From Hippopus hippopus (lineage: Eukaryota > Mollusca > Bivalvia > Cardiida > Cardiidae), in NCBI GenBank assembly GCA_946811185.2, contig OX328106.1, forward strand, positions 42,482,311 to 42,546,310: a DNA stretch of 64,000 nt, read 5' to 3'. The notes below the pieces were generated by a model that made no database searches, was not told where the DNA came from, and saw only the letters and a list, made by a program, of their open reading frames with translations. The position numbers and the translations under genes are program-made. The first letter of the stretch is position 1. Every line of letters begins with the position of its first letter. Shown here piece after piece: positions 32,811 to 63,861 of the stretch.

Positions 32811-34234
32811 AACCTATTGAATGACAAAGAATATCTCATTTACTCAACTTAAATCTGAAAGCTTGCTCTGATGTTTTTTTGTTTTTGTGACTGCTTTTAT
32901 GCCCATTCTGATAAAAATATCAAAATATGAGTACCCACATCATATCAAATGGCTGTATGTGATGATCTTTTCTTTGTCAGCTTACAAAAAGGTCCTTGAT
33001 TGATAGACTAATGATTCATCTAAATACAAAAACACCAAAATAATTATAAATATCCACTCACCTACTCCTAAGAAAATTTAAACTAGGCTTGATATTTACT
33101 GCACATGTTCTAGAATTCATTTCAAGTACAGTAAAGTTCTTTTTTTTTTTAACAATTTATCGGCTTCTATTTTATCAGCTATAAATGGAAAAGGAAATCG
33201 AAATGTACTTGATGTATTTCATATACGAGGAGTCATACTTATGATAGGGTTTCATGGGACACAGATTTCCGCGCACATGTATGTACATGTAAATATAGGA
33301 CTGTACATATGTTTTTCTGCAGTATGTGCCTCACTGGCCGTGACTTGTAAGACAAACAACATATTTTTCCAAAACTGATTGTTCATCATCATTGCAACGC
33401 GCTCTATGCATAAAGAAATCAGTAATTTTACGTTTTTGTCCATCTAAGGAAACAGAACTGTCAAAATCATCTGCTATTTGTTTGGGTTTAGGTGCAATAA
33501 AAATATCAACTTTTGGAATTCGATATTAATCAAAACTAATGAAGTAGTAATATCGAAGCAGATTAATCTTGACAGCTTTGGAATGTATTCAGATAGAAAG
33601 GCAGTTCTTCGCTCATATATATCTTGATAAATAAGTGTTGGAGACCTGTAATCAACATTTCTAAACCTAGAAGAAAAATTAGCAGACATTTTTTTTTTTC
33701 ATAAAATAAAAATCCATGAGGTAAAAAAGGGAAGTCACTCTTGATTCATAGGTATATTGTGCTGCCCATGAAAGAGATTTTAACATTGACGTTTGAGCGT
33801 TAACAAGTGATCAAACACTAATTGTCTAATCATTTTTTGCGCGCAATTGTCGCGCACTGGTTTTGAAAATGTGTGTGAATGATGAAAAACTGATTCTCAC
33901 AAACGCTTGCTCTGGATCAGACACTGATGGGCGCATAAAAATTAATCCCAAATCTGAATAAAAAGTCTTGAATAAAACAAAAACTCTTGTTAATCACTGT
34001 TTCTTTAAAAATTTTCTCTATAGTACTGTAATCAAAACAATGCAATCGCAGTTATTTAGACATTAGGGTCATACTTGATTTACGATCTCCGTTACATCAT
34101 ATACTCTGTACAGTTGTCTTTAATAAAATGAGTCAACACAATCATCAGTCTCAAAAGACAAAGCCATTATTTCATGAATTAGATTTTTTACATTATTTGC
34201 CTTCGATTCTATGGCATAAGTGCCTATCAGTTCA

Positions 34235-35038
34235 CAGGGTTCGAATTTTGTTTTTTTATCCAGTGGCAAATTTTAGCAAGTGCCTTTTTTTTTCCCACTC
34301 GCAAAATCAAAATTGGACTCGCATTTTTTTGGAAGCCCAACATGCCTACCAACGGTGAAGACGGAGTGTCAGTACAAACTGTTCATTTCCATTCTATTAC
34401 TTAACCTGTCGACTTGAGACAATATAAGAAGAAGGTTAATTGATATTACAACCATGATTTAACAATCATATCAATCCAAATTTAATATCTATTCTCAAAC
34501 CAAGTGAAATATCCATAAAATTTATGATGGCAGACCATTTTTAGTTATGGTCATATCACATCCAAATATCTGCGTGTCCGATAACTGGTATAGTGAGTCC
34601 GGCATTTCTGACTTGGTTCACATTGTTATCTGTGCATGACAATTATCTTTTCAGGAAAGATTGACAAATATTTCTGTTCAATTGCCGTTTTATAGAATAA
34701 AAAAAAAAAAAAACCCACAAAATCGTGGTATTGGCCATGAGTGCAGACGAACGCACTTGGCTCGCGATCTCGGATAACGAACGACAATTCGGAGGTTTCA
34801 CTGACGACTTGTAAAATTATTAACAGCCATCGAAGGGTATTCTCAGTGTGACATGACTGATGTTTATCCAGAACAAAAAGAATTATCTTGTATTCACATG
34901 TAAAATTAAGAACATTTTGTTAATTGACCTTCAGTAATTTGCACTCACATTTTTTTTTCGAGTGCTTGAAATTTTAGCTCGCATTTTACAATTCTGACTC
35001 ACATTTTTCCAGTAAATACATGGAAATTTCGAACCCCG
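34235..35038. mobile_element. Non-autonomous DNA transposon, 804 bp, with 6-bp target duplication
   Basis: Ends CAGGGTTCGAATTTTG and GAAATTTCGAACCCCG are inverted repeats; AGTTCA flanks both sides (34229-34234 and 35039-35044). The interior is AT-rich with repeated CTCGCATTTT and GACTCACATTTT motifs and has no transposase. Superfamily not determined. Confidence 0.75.
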
Positions 35039-36186
35039 AGTTCATGTCCACTTTCATAGAGCTGACAAGCAGATCAATTAACCTTCAGACACATTCAGCC
35101 AAATGAAACCTTGTTAACCGGTAACACTGACAAAATTAGTGAAGCAAAGAATGGTTGCTGTGAAGGAGAGCAGAGAAATAAGTACAAAAACAACGTTGGA
35201 GCAACCCTTCAGATTGAAGTTACAGATCCATATGACTCATTTTTTTTTCTTGTACAGTGGTTGCTTCACAGGTGGTCTCAAACATATGGTTCTCTTTCAG
35301 TATCATTCGTCTCTACGATACTTTAAACAAATGAAAGATACTTACAATGCACTTTAATCTTCTTCGGCCAAAATAAAGACTTCAGAATTATTAGTATTCT
35401 CTGTAAAACTGCTGTAAATAATAATTTCTTATTTTCCTCCTCTTCCCTGTGGCACAACTTTGTTTGTAGCTATTGGCATAAATGTCTATGGAAGTAATCG
35501 AACAAAATTAACTTCCGGTTTTTAATTTTATTTTTTGAGAAAAAAATCAACTAAATTATTGAGTTTATAGAATGAAATGTATGAGATTACGGAATAAGGT
35601 TTGAATCCAAAACTTTATTTTCAAAACGGCAAGTTCGTGGCGTTTCAATCTTTCAAGAACATTATTAACCTTTGGGATCTACATGTAGCAAACATTCACC
35701 AACCAAACTCGTCAATATCAAGCTTCCGGTGTCGGGTTCGCAAATTTTAGGGTAAAGTTTTACGTAATTTTTAGCGTAAAAAATGGGTAAATCCCATGTA
35801 CTAGGGGTATCAAGATAACGATACGCTTACACGAAATTTTCATTTGATAAACTATCTGTTCAACTGCAGATATAGCATGCATCCAAAGATAAAACCAAAG
35901 ACATTCGCACTCACAAACGTTCACCCTTAGTCTGTCGCCCCAGGACTCGTACGCCTTTAGTTATTTCTTTACTTGGTTCGGAAAATTTATCAAACTCAGC
36001 TAAAAATCAATATTCTATTACTTTAACTGTATCAGTTTTGTTAAATATGGTTTCATAACTGTAGGTAATATGTTTTGCCTAGTAACATCGATTCACCCAC
36101 CATTTATTTTTTGTACACAATATACTGTTAATCGTCCTTACATGTAATGTCTGTGTATAAACCCTAAGTCAGTTCTATGAACTTTT

Positions 36187-36310
36187 TTCTGGTGTTTGTG
36201 AGGTAGGGCATTGACCTCGTAACCTTAAAATCCTGAATTTGATTCCCTGGAGTGGGTGTCAACTTTGAGACTTTATATTGGCCCACACAGTTGGCGCAAG
36301 TACTGGTGTA
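36187..36310 (+). mobile_element. Possible SINE remnant
   Basis: GAGGTAGGGCATTGACCTCG and GAATTTGATTCCCTGG resemble degenerate A and B boxes; then GTTGGCGCAAGTACTGGTGT, which I associate with bivalve SINE bodies. Weak. Confidence 0.4.
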
Positions 36311-38934
36311 GTTTCCGGGAAGCAGAATTGAGAGAGATAAGTTGTATAAAGTAAAAGTTGTATCTTACAGTTGTATAAGATATAAGTTGCTAGAACTTGT
36401 TTCTCAATCGATGTAAGGATTCTTGGAAATGCCAATACTGTCGTCTGAGATGACAGCTTCTCCTGGCTGACAACAAAAAATCCTATGAAAGGATTCCTCC
36501 ATACGACAGGTTTATTCAGAGGATGCATCCCTAATCAGCTGATTTATTTATCAAGTGATTGTTTACATGGTGTTTAACGAGGCGATAAATCCAGTACATA
36601 GGTAATCACTAAAGTCCGGTAGTCAGAGAGGTAGGCATGGCTTTTTGGGAGACTTACAACCAATTGGAATGCTTCATTCTTTATCACTTACCCAGTGCCT
36701 GATGAACTGTGGATGATGAGTAGCTAATACCCTAATTGCTTGTCATTTTGTTTACATTTGCAATTTATGCATCCATCAATGGAATACTGACTAATTTTTG
36801 CGGATAATTGATCTATATACTCAGTTAAAGAAAGGCGATGAACATCTAATGATACGATCACCGGAAAGCAATGGTAATAGATAATTGTCATTCGGCATCA
36901 CAGGTGATCCGTTGAACAAGTTAGATGTAGTTAACAGTGTTGTCAAAATAGGCTAATTGGCGATCGAAATCATCGCTTAAAATCGTGTTTGGATCGGTTA
37001 GTTTTGCCGTCAATGCGAAGTTGGTTTTTTTTTTTTAAACCGCTTGGTTTCTTTATATTCGTTTAGATTCCGTTAGGATCCTTGAACTTTTAAGACGTTT
37101 TATAACAAATGCAAGCTTCACGAGAAACCTCCTTTACACACCGTGCCCTTGAACGATCTTCGGAAAAACCAGTCTAAAAATAAATGCAGCTTGTATGACA
37201 ATCGCAACGTCTTGTAACTTACTAAGTCATTGAGGCGCTCTTTAAAATCAAATTACTTTGTCAAGCATCTAGTTGTTACGGTTTTGGCCGATAATTGTCT
37301 TGAGTTTTCGCGGCGCGGATTTTTTCTTATTTTTAGAACATTTCTCAGCCTGCTGAAAAAAGAAAGAATACACCCAAAGAGCGTCTTGAAACGCAAAGCG
37401 TTTATGAAACAAAACGCCAGGGTCCCTGTCAGCAAAATTGGAAGGACGATTTCAGAAGGATACTTTATGATGAATTTTCAATCATCAGGCCCCTTCGTCA
37501 ATGGATTGATGAAGTAACTTGAAATTATGTACATGCTATTGAAAAACATGATATACATGATATACTGTATTTCTACCATTTTTACAGCTGCTCAGTTGTT
37601 ACTTTTCGTCTTTTGTCATAAATTTTGGCGTATAAGAGGTGGGAGAAATACTGAGACTTTAGACCCCTGACCATTTAGATCCCATTTTTTCCTGTTTAGT
37701 GTGACACTCTTAGGACACTCATACCCATATTTCTGTTTTTCAGATCCTATAATATGTGTCTTACATGCTTGGCAGATGTTTTGAGTGCTTTGTAGGAAAA
37801 GTGGCCATTGCACTACAAGTTACTTGTACAGTTGTCAGCACTGAATTTCTTGTGACACAGGCCTAAATCTCTTTTCTTTTCACATGTATACATACCTACT
37901 TTGCTGATAGCCAATCTGTATTTAGTCATTTTTGATTGTATTATACACACAAAAATAAAATCCATAATTGTCTGGGTCGTATTCGCAGGATTTGCGTGAT
38001 CTGCATCCAAAATTTTTTAAAAGTACAATAGATTATTGATGCAGAGCAGCAGGATGATGATCTGTTGGCTCATGACGAGCCATTCTACAAAATAAAGTAT
38101 ACAAAATGCTGATGAATCTAATTTATTCAATAAAAATCAAATGAAATATCAAAATCAAGTTGATCAATCAAAACTTACTTTCTTGTAACTTCGGAGGGAT
38201 CCCTGATAATCAGGAGGGCACCCAGATAATAAAGTTAGGGATTCCTGCTGGATCCCAAAGAAAAAAAATTAGTGTCGAACCCTGGAACCCTGGAAAGGCG
38301 ATGAATTTGCTGAATTTCAGCTTTACAGTGGATTGTTATAACTTAGGTACATGTATGTTGTCAGAAATTTAAAGGTTGCTTAATTTTTTCACAAGCAGAT
38401 GCAAAAAACCAGGAATGAATTGCACAAATATACAACCCATTTCAAGGCATATATAACCGCACCGATACATTTCTTACCCAGTTAGATCTCGGCGGCAGTA
38501 AAGCTTGACAAAGTACATGTATATTTTATAACCTCAAGGGTGATTCCGATTTATTTATTTATTTTTTTTTTTCTATACAGACAACGTCGGCGCGAGAATA
38601 TACATTTATAACAACAAAGATGAAAGACACTACACAACAGAAATGCAAATTAAATGAATGACAAAAATAGAGTCTATAAACAGATGATATTTAAACAACA
38701 CTCGATAATAAAAATTCTTTCACGTGTATTTTATATCGAATGGCCGTATTTTTCTCTAAAAATCCACTTTTTCCCCAGTGCAAAAATCTTAAGAATATAT
38801 TACAAATGATCTATTTTATTAAGAAATGTTTAATATTATTTTCTCCAAAGAGCAAATATAATGTATTTTGGCAAAGACTAAGAAAGAAGAATGAAGGGAT
38901 TTGCATGCAAGGAGATGGCTTCCAAGGTGTTTAG

Positions 38935-39070
38935 AATTGCCAAAATTCGTTTTCGGCCCAGGGGCTTCGCCCCCCTGGTCCCCCTACCAGGGCGTTGCCC
39001 TGGACCCACAAGGGGGCCCCCTTGACCCCTGGCCAGATCTGTTAGAATTCACTTTTGATCTGTTATTTAA
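38935..39070 (+). repeat. GC-rich GGGGCTTCGCCCC patch
   Basis: CAGGGGCTTCGCCCCCCTGG, then CCAGGGCGTTGCCCTGG and AAGGGGGCCCCCTT: three consecutive GC-rich hairpins in otherwise AT-rich DNA. Repeats of this style occur in many invertebrate genomes; no gene. Confidence 0.7.
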
Positions 39071-39524
39071 AAACATTTTGACAACCCTGAGTTAAGGAAT
39101 CGGCCAAGTTGTGATGAGTGAGATAATAGAGTATTGTCCATGACCTTTCAACTTTCCGATGAATTTTTCAGTGGATCTTTCGAGATCTATTTAATTAATG
39201 TTCCAGGAGAATCATATCTCTTTTTACCGTTACAGGATCATGTCTTGTACATTGTACATGTATCTGTTTGTTATTATCAAATTATAAAATGGAAATAAAA
39301 ATTGGAATTGAAAGTCCCAGCCAGATCAGCCTAGAGGCAAGTAGAACTAGTTTTCAAATTGGGACAAGACTTTTTCTTGGTTCTAAAAATTGGATGCCCA
39401 GGGCCTAGAGAGAGCTATAATTATGTACATCTACTTGCTATGGATAATGGATACAAATTTAAATTTGTAAATCTAAATTTTCAGTTTTTAGATGTTTATT
39501 ACTTGTTATGAAAATTCATCCTGA

Positions 39525-39620
39525 ATCTGTTGGAATCCAACTTCTTCAGGCTGGAATCCAACTTTTCGGTTTGGAATCCACCATTTTCCTGAGTTGGATT
39601 CCTGGAATCCAACTTTCAAA
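39525..39620. repeat. Short interspersed tandem of TTGGAATCCAAC
   Basis: TTGGAATCCAACTT, itself palindromic at its core, recurs four to five times in 95 bases, about 170 bases upstream of the ALLC start codon. Confidence 0.7.
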
Positions 39621-39791
39621 ATCCTAGTGAGAACACTGGATGTAAAACAAATATGTGTAAACTAAACCTTTTTCTGGTTTCTTTTAAACAGGTGAAAAAT
39701 ACTTCATCAAAGAACACAAATTATCATCAGAGCCCAATAAAACTTTACTTCAGAGATTTAGTGTTATCATTATTTTTCTTCCTTTGTAGGA

Positions 39792-58006
<18,215 letters not shown>

Positions 58007-58205
58007 CATTTTTTTTTTTTTTAATTTTGTTATGAAATTATGATAAGAGCTTGCATTTAATTTTTATAGTGACTTTTATTTATATTTCATAACTGTCAAT
58101 ATTTGTTTTATCGTTAAGACTTGTTGATCATCTATTGGTATTAGCTATTTTGTGAGTCATCACTGTCAATTTTTGAAACTGAATCTCATGATTTGCTTTG
58201 ATGCA

Positions 58206-58211
58206 AATAAA
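58206..58211 (+). promoter_or_regulatory. Probable ALLC poly(A) signal
   Basis: AATAAA about 200 bases after the ALLC stop in otherwise unannotated sequence. Position and strand fit a 3' end; no cleavage site can be seen from sequence alone. Confidence 0.5.
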
Positions 58212-58662
58212 TGACATTTTCCCAACAATTGGTCCAGGTCAAAGCTTGGTTCTTATGCTTCACAGACAAATGACACTGATAGAGGGATATACATGGTTTT
58301 CAACATTTTTCACATGCAGTAGAAGGCATTGCCTATTGATCTACATTTTGGTATTGATAAAAAAGTAAACATTTTTATTTAGCATCTCCTGCAGACCTAT
58401 TTGCAGGCAAATTTATGATACCAATTTACAAGCATTTCTTCCTGTAATCATTCCCAGGGGCACTTATTTACACCTTGGCAAATAAATATGATAGGGAATA
58501 ATCCTTTTTTATGAAGTTGTTGGAATTTCCATGTTCTTTAAGACTTACCCTATAACTGATTACTGTATGCCCACGTATATTTCCAGTTACATCATTTTCA
58601 GTATACAAGTGTTTCTTTTCCTACTGTGCTTTGCATTAATATCTAATCTTCAAAGATATACA

Positions 58663-58919
58663 AGCCATGCTCTCGCAAAAGCTGATGTAATGCAGTTGTG
58701 TGATGTGTTCTATCAAGCAAGTCATCACAGTTATGGATCTATAAAATCCATTCTATCTACCAACTGAATCATGAGGTGGAAGGTCCTTTGGCTTGCAGAA
58801 AATTTAACAATAGCAAAAAGTAAAAACCCAGGTCAGCCTGTGTGGACCGAGCAAGCTGACACCTGGATAGATACTTTTTGAAGTTCCATTAAACCCCCTT
58901 TTCACAGAACATGACTTAT
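58663..58919. mobile_element. GAGCCATGCTCTG element (family B), full length
   Basis: Starts AGCCATGCTCTCGCAAAAGC, core CAGCCTGTGTGGACC, ends TTTCACAGAACATGACTTA. It lies 650 bases after the ALLC stop. Confidence 0.82.
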
Positions 58920-59084
58920 GTTTAATTGAAAATTTTCTTTTTCAACAATATGCAAAACAACAAGGAAAAAGAGGCAAATGATGGTAGGGTAATTTTTTAT
59001 CAAATTCTTTGCACTTAAAGATCTAGTAATGGCCAAAAGCAAATAAAGTGGGTGATAAAATGCATTTGAATTTAAATTATACCT

Positions 59085-59308
59085 TTAACTTCTTACCACA
59101 CAACAAAATTTTAGCCTGGTCCACATTGAAAGCATTTGCAGACAAATTAAATTTCATTCTAAAACATAAAATTTGTCTTGCAAAGGATAGTAAACATTGT
59201 GGGAAAAGAGAAAATGCTGGTTACCAGCATTTTCTCCTTTTCCTACAAGGTTTTCAAGTTTTTTTCCTCAGCATCATTAAAAGTCAGGACTGTGTGACAA
59301 AGAGTTAA
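59085..59308 (+). mobile_element. Palindromic TTAA MITE
   Basis: TTAACTTCTTACCACACAAC to GACAAAGAGTTAA, hairpin with small deletion. Followed five bases later by a different inverted-repeat element. Confidence 0.87.
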
Positions 59309-59313
59309 AAAGC

Positions 59314-59530
59314 ATGGAAATCATTGTGAAGATGACAAACCATTATTGTACGGTCAGTCCAAGTTGTAGTCCCTGGTAGAAAAAATATTTTTAATATCAG
59401 GTAAAAAGTAAACAAAAGGTAGAGCGACCTGGCAACTTTTGACCTACTTTTAAAATTCATTTTTTTGGTTGCAGCTAACACTTGGAAGGACTGTATAATT
59501 ACAGATGGTCTTCTTCACAATAATTTCCAT
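59314..59530. mobile_element. ATGGAAAT inverted-repeat element
   Basis: Ends ATGGAAATCATTGTGAAGAT and CTTCTTCACAATAATTTCCAT are inverted repeats; inner GTACGGTCAGTCCAAGT pairs imperfectly with ACTTGGAAGGACTGTA. Directly follows a MITE. Confidence 0.75.
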
Positions 59531-59721
59531 ACCTTAAATGGTATGATTTAAATTTAAATGCATTTTAACACATTTTAAAAGGTAAGAAAATTCCTCGTTT
59601 GTTATCACTATGATGAGGTTTTGAGTATAAAATACGATACGTAGATACCCTCATGTTTCCTAATGCTAGGCATAAAAACACACATGTAGTTTGCTATGTT
59701 GAAAGCATTTGCACACAACAT

Positions 59722-60105
59722 ATCAATCCTTTACCACACAATCCTGTGTGTTAATGACCCTGAGCAAGAAACCTTTTGTAAACATTGTGGGTAAAGGAGA
59801 AGATGCTGTTATAAGCAACATTTCTCTTTTCCAACATTTTTTTTATCTTTTCAAAGACAAATTGCATCATATGCACCAAATTGCATTCGTCATCTGCTAA
59901 TGCTTTCAAATTCCACAAGTCTAAAATTTTGTTGTTAGGTAAGACTGTAAGAGTTAATTTTGGCTAAAATGATGGAATTTGTCTTTAAATGGATTGGAAA
60001 CAATGAAAAAAGGCAAAAATGCTGATTAGCAGTATTTTATTCTTTTCCCATGGTGTTTTTTGAACTTTTTATCTTTAGGGTTTTTACATTTTTGGATTAT
60101 TTAGT
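59722..60105. mobile_element. Reverse MITE and forward remnant
   Basis: 59722-59943 (-) with CCTTTACCACACAATCCTG and a decayed hairpin, then 59950-60105 (+) recognisable by CTGATTAGCAG and GGATTATTTAGTA. Confidence 0.66.
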
Positions 60106-60220
60106 ACGCGATTTGACTTCAAGAACATGATTTTATTCAGTTAGTATGGTATCTATAAAAAGGTTTTTTTTCCCAGTCTTTTTCCGTTAAGCAGATGCCT
60201 CTGACAATTAATAGTATATG

Positions 60221-61328
60221 CAGGGTTTTCCCTTGGCAACAAAAATAGGGGGGGTCATTGTGACCCCCTAGTCAACAATAATGGGGGTCATTTTGGAATT
60301 TGTAGGGGTCACAACAAAATGTAATTTGCTTAGACAAAAGCTACTATTTCTTAAAGTATGTGTGGGTTTTTTTTTATGTGTTTTCTATTCTCTGTAAATT
60401 TTTGTTTACCCTATATATGTATTATTACATGGTGATAGATACATAATAACACCAGAGATTCTCTATATAGAGGGAGCTTACACCCTAGGTGACACCTTTT
60501 TCATAAAGACTATCTGGAGTATGCTTTATTTAAGCCTGTTCTTAACGAGCAAATATGCTCTAGCTGCAGACAAGCTGTTGTATCTCTAAATAATTTTAAT
60601 GTTTCAAGGGTATCGTCATCACCGCCAGTGTTTTGATGATGCACAAAGGGTAATTTTCAAAGTATATGCAGCCTCTCTCTGTGGTAAAGGGTTATCTTGT
60701 TTTGTTTTTATCACAGGAATCGACTGTTTCATTGGTGAAAATACCTTGTTGTCGGCCGAATTGGAAGTCTCTATTATTTTTCTTGATAGAGAATATCCAT
60801 TTCGGCTGAAAATAAACTATTTTCACCAATTAAACTGCCGATTCCTGTGTTTCGACACACGGGTCACATTCATGCCACTGTATTCAACGATTAACAAAGT
60901 GTATCTCTTTAGCTAATTTACAGTAAACCCTCAAGACCTTGAAATGTGTTTCTTGGTGCTCTTACCAGGCGTAGTATCGTCTGATCTTTGTTTAAGGGCT
61001 CTTCCTTCTTGCAGACAGCAAGAATGACATGGATTTTCACAAAGCCATATTGTTTTTATTAGAGATCGACTGGTTTAGTTTAGACCCGTTCAAAGACCGA
61101 CGGTATTCTAGTAGAATCGATACACAGTCCAGTGTTTCGTCCAATTTTCTCTTCGTACTCCAGATTTTTCATCTACTCGCAATGTAACAATTTCAGTAGT
61201 ATATATACGATCGTTAGTAACTCTTATCATATTGTGCGTCAACAATGATGCATTGTTGAAAAAATTGCAGGTCATTTTCCGTTAAAAAGCGCCAAAACGC
61301 ACAAAATCGTGCGTCAAGGAAAACCCTG
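60221..61328. mobile_element. Non-autonomous DNA transposon, 1108 bp, with 6-bp target duplication
   Basis: Ends CAGGGTTTTCCCTTGG and GTCAAGGAAAACCCTG form a terminal inverted repeat; TATATG flanks both sides. Near the left end it carries two GGGGGTCATT-type motifs, and it holds a nested fold-back at 60712-60849. Open frames inside match no transposase. Confidence 0.82.
60712..60849. repeat. Fold-back nested in the 1.1-kb transposon
   Basis: CACAGGAATCGACTGTTTCA pairs with the far end (mismatch AACTGCCGATTCCTGTG), followed by TTGGTGAAAATA and its complement. Confidence 0.78.
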
Positions 61329-61574
61329 TATATGTGTTTTTTTTTAATACGAAAATACCATCTCTCTTTGCTCATTGTAAAGCATTTACCTTTGGGAAAT
61401 AGACTTGCCCCTGAAAACATAGGATATTTACATTACAACAGGCATGCTATCATAAATGGTATATTGGTATGTTATACATACATGTATATAAAAATTGTTG
61501 GTCTGCATTAGGTTGAAGTTTGTGAAAACTTTAATTGCTTACTTGGTATTTCATGTTGTTTGTCATAATATCAT

Positions 61575-61781
61575 TTAACTCTTTAACACAACCCGGAGGA
61601 AACAGTGTTTCGGAAACATTGTGGGAAAAGAAGAAAATGTTGACAACCAGCAGTTCCTCCATTTCCCAGATTTTTTTCTTCCTTTTTAAAGACTAATCCC
61701 ACCATTTTAGCTCATTTAACTTATTGTCAGCAATTACTTAGAATTTGGATGAGGCTAACATTTTGTTGCGTGTTAAAGCAT
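61575..61781 (-). mobile_element. Decayed palindromic MITE
   Basis: TTAACTCTTTAACACAACC start, left arm shortened, hairpin partner GCAGTTCCTCCATTTCCC mutated. Confidence 0.7.
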
Positions 61782-62209
61782 TACCCCTTTGAACTGGGAT
61801 AGTGTTATATAAAAAAAATTGTCTTCATGTATTTTACTTCCTGATCTATTTATTTACTGCTTTATTCCTAAAATCTATGTTGTGATACTTCATGTTTTAT
61901 GCAATATTCTATCTTTCTATATATTTTACCAAAGTGTGTAACTCATGCAGTCATAATAATTTTATTTTCTCAAATCAAATATCTCAGTGCATAATCATTT
62001 ATCTTACTGCCATAATGCTTTATCTGAAAATACTACTACCACTACATGTTCATAGTACAAGTGACAAAAGGAAAGGCAGTTGTCAATTTTGAATGATATA
62101 AAAAAGAGTGGCGAGAGAGTTATTACTTGTACATTGTATCTGATAATTGCTTTTACCCTCATATTGTCCACGAAAATAGTGTAGTACATGCATTAAGTCA
62201 TAATAATTT

Positions 62210-62460
62210 GGCCTGCAACACACGAAAAGGGGCATTCAGACATTTGCTTAAAGTGTCTTCCCATATCAGCCTGCGCAGTCTGCGAAGGCTGACCTGAGAC
62301 GACACTTTTTGATCGTCTATTTCACACAAGTCTACTGTAGGACAAAATCTAATGTTGATGTAAAATGCTGTCTCGGATAAGCATGTGCAGACTGCGCAGG
62401 CTGATCCGAGACAACACTTTACGCAAATGTCCGAAAGCCCCTTTTCGCATATTGCAGGCC
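62210..62460. mobile_element. GGCCTGCAAC inverted-repeat element (family C), second copy
   Basis: Same termini (GGCCTGCAACACACGAAAAG, CATATTGCAGGCC) and the same internal CAGCCTGCGCAG palindromes. No flanking duplication visible. Confidence 0.86.
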
Positions 62461-62500
62461 ATATGGTATTGGGTTAACCTACATGTGTGATGTTATATAA

Positions 62501-62751
62501 GTGGTGCTCTGGCAAAAGGGGATTTATTGCATCTCTGTGATGCATTATACCAAGCAAATCATCTCAAAATTAGGGATCTTTAACATTCTTTTAGCCTAAT
62601 TGAACCTGGTGCAAGAATGGTCTGTTGACATGCAGAAAATTTACAAGTAGCAAAAAGCTTTAACCCATGTCAGCCAGCAAGGACTGTGCAGGCTGACATG
62701 GGTTGATACTTTTTGAAGATGCATTAATTCCTCCTTTTTCTCATAGCATGG
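62501..62751. mobile_element. GAGCCATGCTCTG element (family B), full length
   Basis: Starts GTGGTGCTCTGGCAAAAGGG; core CAGCCAGCAAGGACTGTGCA; ends CTCATAGCATGGCC. It lies 40 bases from a GGCCTGCAAC element. Confidence 0.8.
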
Positions 62752-62897
62752 CCAATAGGTACTTCTTTTTATTTGTCATATATTTACCATATCTATTTGG
62801 TATAACATTACATAAAAAAAGCTCACATGGCTTTTGTTGTTGTTGTTAATACTAAAAGCATACAAAAGAATGCTTCACCTTGGCATCTTCTCTATAG

Positions 62898-63055
62898 TAT
62901 TAAAACTACCAAACAGTTCCATGTTTTAACGACCCTAGAGAAAAGGGCTTTCAAAAACAAAAGGAGAGAATGCATTTTTTTCACAAGTTTGGTCTTGTTT
63001 TATATGTTGCTTGCAAATACTTTCAAAATTTTGTCCTCTGAAAAAAAATTAAAAG
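62898..63055 (-). mobile_element. Decayed palindromic MITE
   Basis: TTTTAACGACCCTAGAGAAA and GGAGAGAATGCA remain; right hairpin arm deleted. Confidence 0.6.
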
Positions 63056-63274
63056 GAGACATCAAGAATATGGCCAACTGTTGTATTCCATTCATGTTTG
63101 TTGTCACTCTCCTTCATGTAATGAGTCAATGTGAGGAAAAATATCCCTTTTAACTTTTCTTGAGTACTAACAGGTTTGTATGTCAAATGTATAACTAAGC
63201 AGTTATATACAGTGGACAAGTAAGAAAAGTGACTAATCTTAAACCACTCCAACAAACTGGTACATGACACATGG

Positions 63275-63861
63275 GACTAGCTATTAAAGGAAAGGAGTGT
63301 ACAAATAATATGGAAAACATTGTAGGTAAAGAAGGAATTGCTTGTCACAAGCAGCTTCTTCTTTTTATGCAATGGTTTCAAAGGCTGACACCAGTGGGGA
63401 CATGAAAGCACATGTAAGCAAACCATACCAAAGTAGTGTTTTAGACCCTAATGAAAGCAGCTTTTGAAACTATGAGCAGAGGAAAAATGCTGGTAACCAG
63501 TATTTTCTCCTTTTGTCACAATGATTCTTTATCTTTTTTACCCAATCAAAGCCAAACTCTATCATTTTCAAGAACTTTATTTTGTGTTCTGCATATTCTT
63601 TCAATATGGATGGGTCAAAATTTTGCTGACCCCTATGTGCATTCACCCTATACTACTCAATCCTGAGTTTTAAGGTCCCTGCCAAAGAAGCCTTGGTTAA
63701 CAGGGAGGGAAAATGAGAAAATGCTGGTAACCAGCATTTTTCTCTTTTCCCACAATGTCATCTTCCCTTTCACAGAAAGCTTCATCATTTGAGCAATAGT
63801 TGTTGTCAGCAAATTCTTTAATTTTTAGGAGTCTAAAATTTTAATGTGTGGCAAACAGTTA
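63275..63861. mobile_element. Cluster of three palindromic MITE copies
   Basis: 63275-63410 (+, decayed), 63425-63640 (-) and 63643-63861 (-). The last keeps a good hairpin and the end TGTGGCAAACAGTTA. Confidence 0.7.

Larger units (their letters stand above)
32814..39789. other. Intergenic region between divergent ZFYVE27 and ALLC starts
   Basis: The two genes are transcribed away from each other, so their promoters should lie here, but I see no TATA box or CpG island I would defend. This stretch is nearly free of the palindromic MITE that crowds the rest of the window. It contains an 804-bp transposon, a SINE-like remnant near 36.2 kb, a GC-rich patch at 38.9 kb and short tandem repeats. 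An open frame at 37230-37517 matches nothing I know. Confidence 0.55.

Noticed and set aside
37230..37517. 95-codon + strand open frame in the ZFYVE27-ALLC intergenic region
   Set aside because: No motif or family resemblance, no splice or promoter support, and the overlapping opposite strand is also open. Treated as chance.
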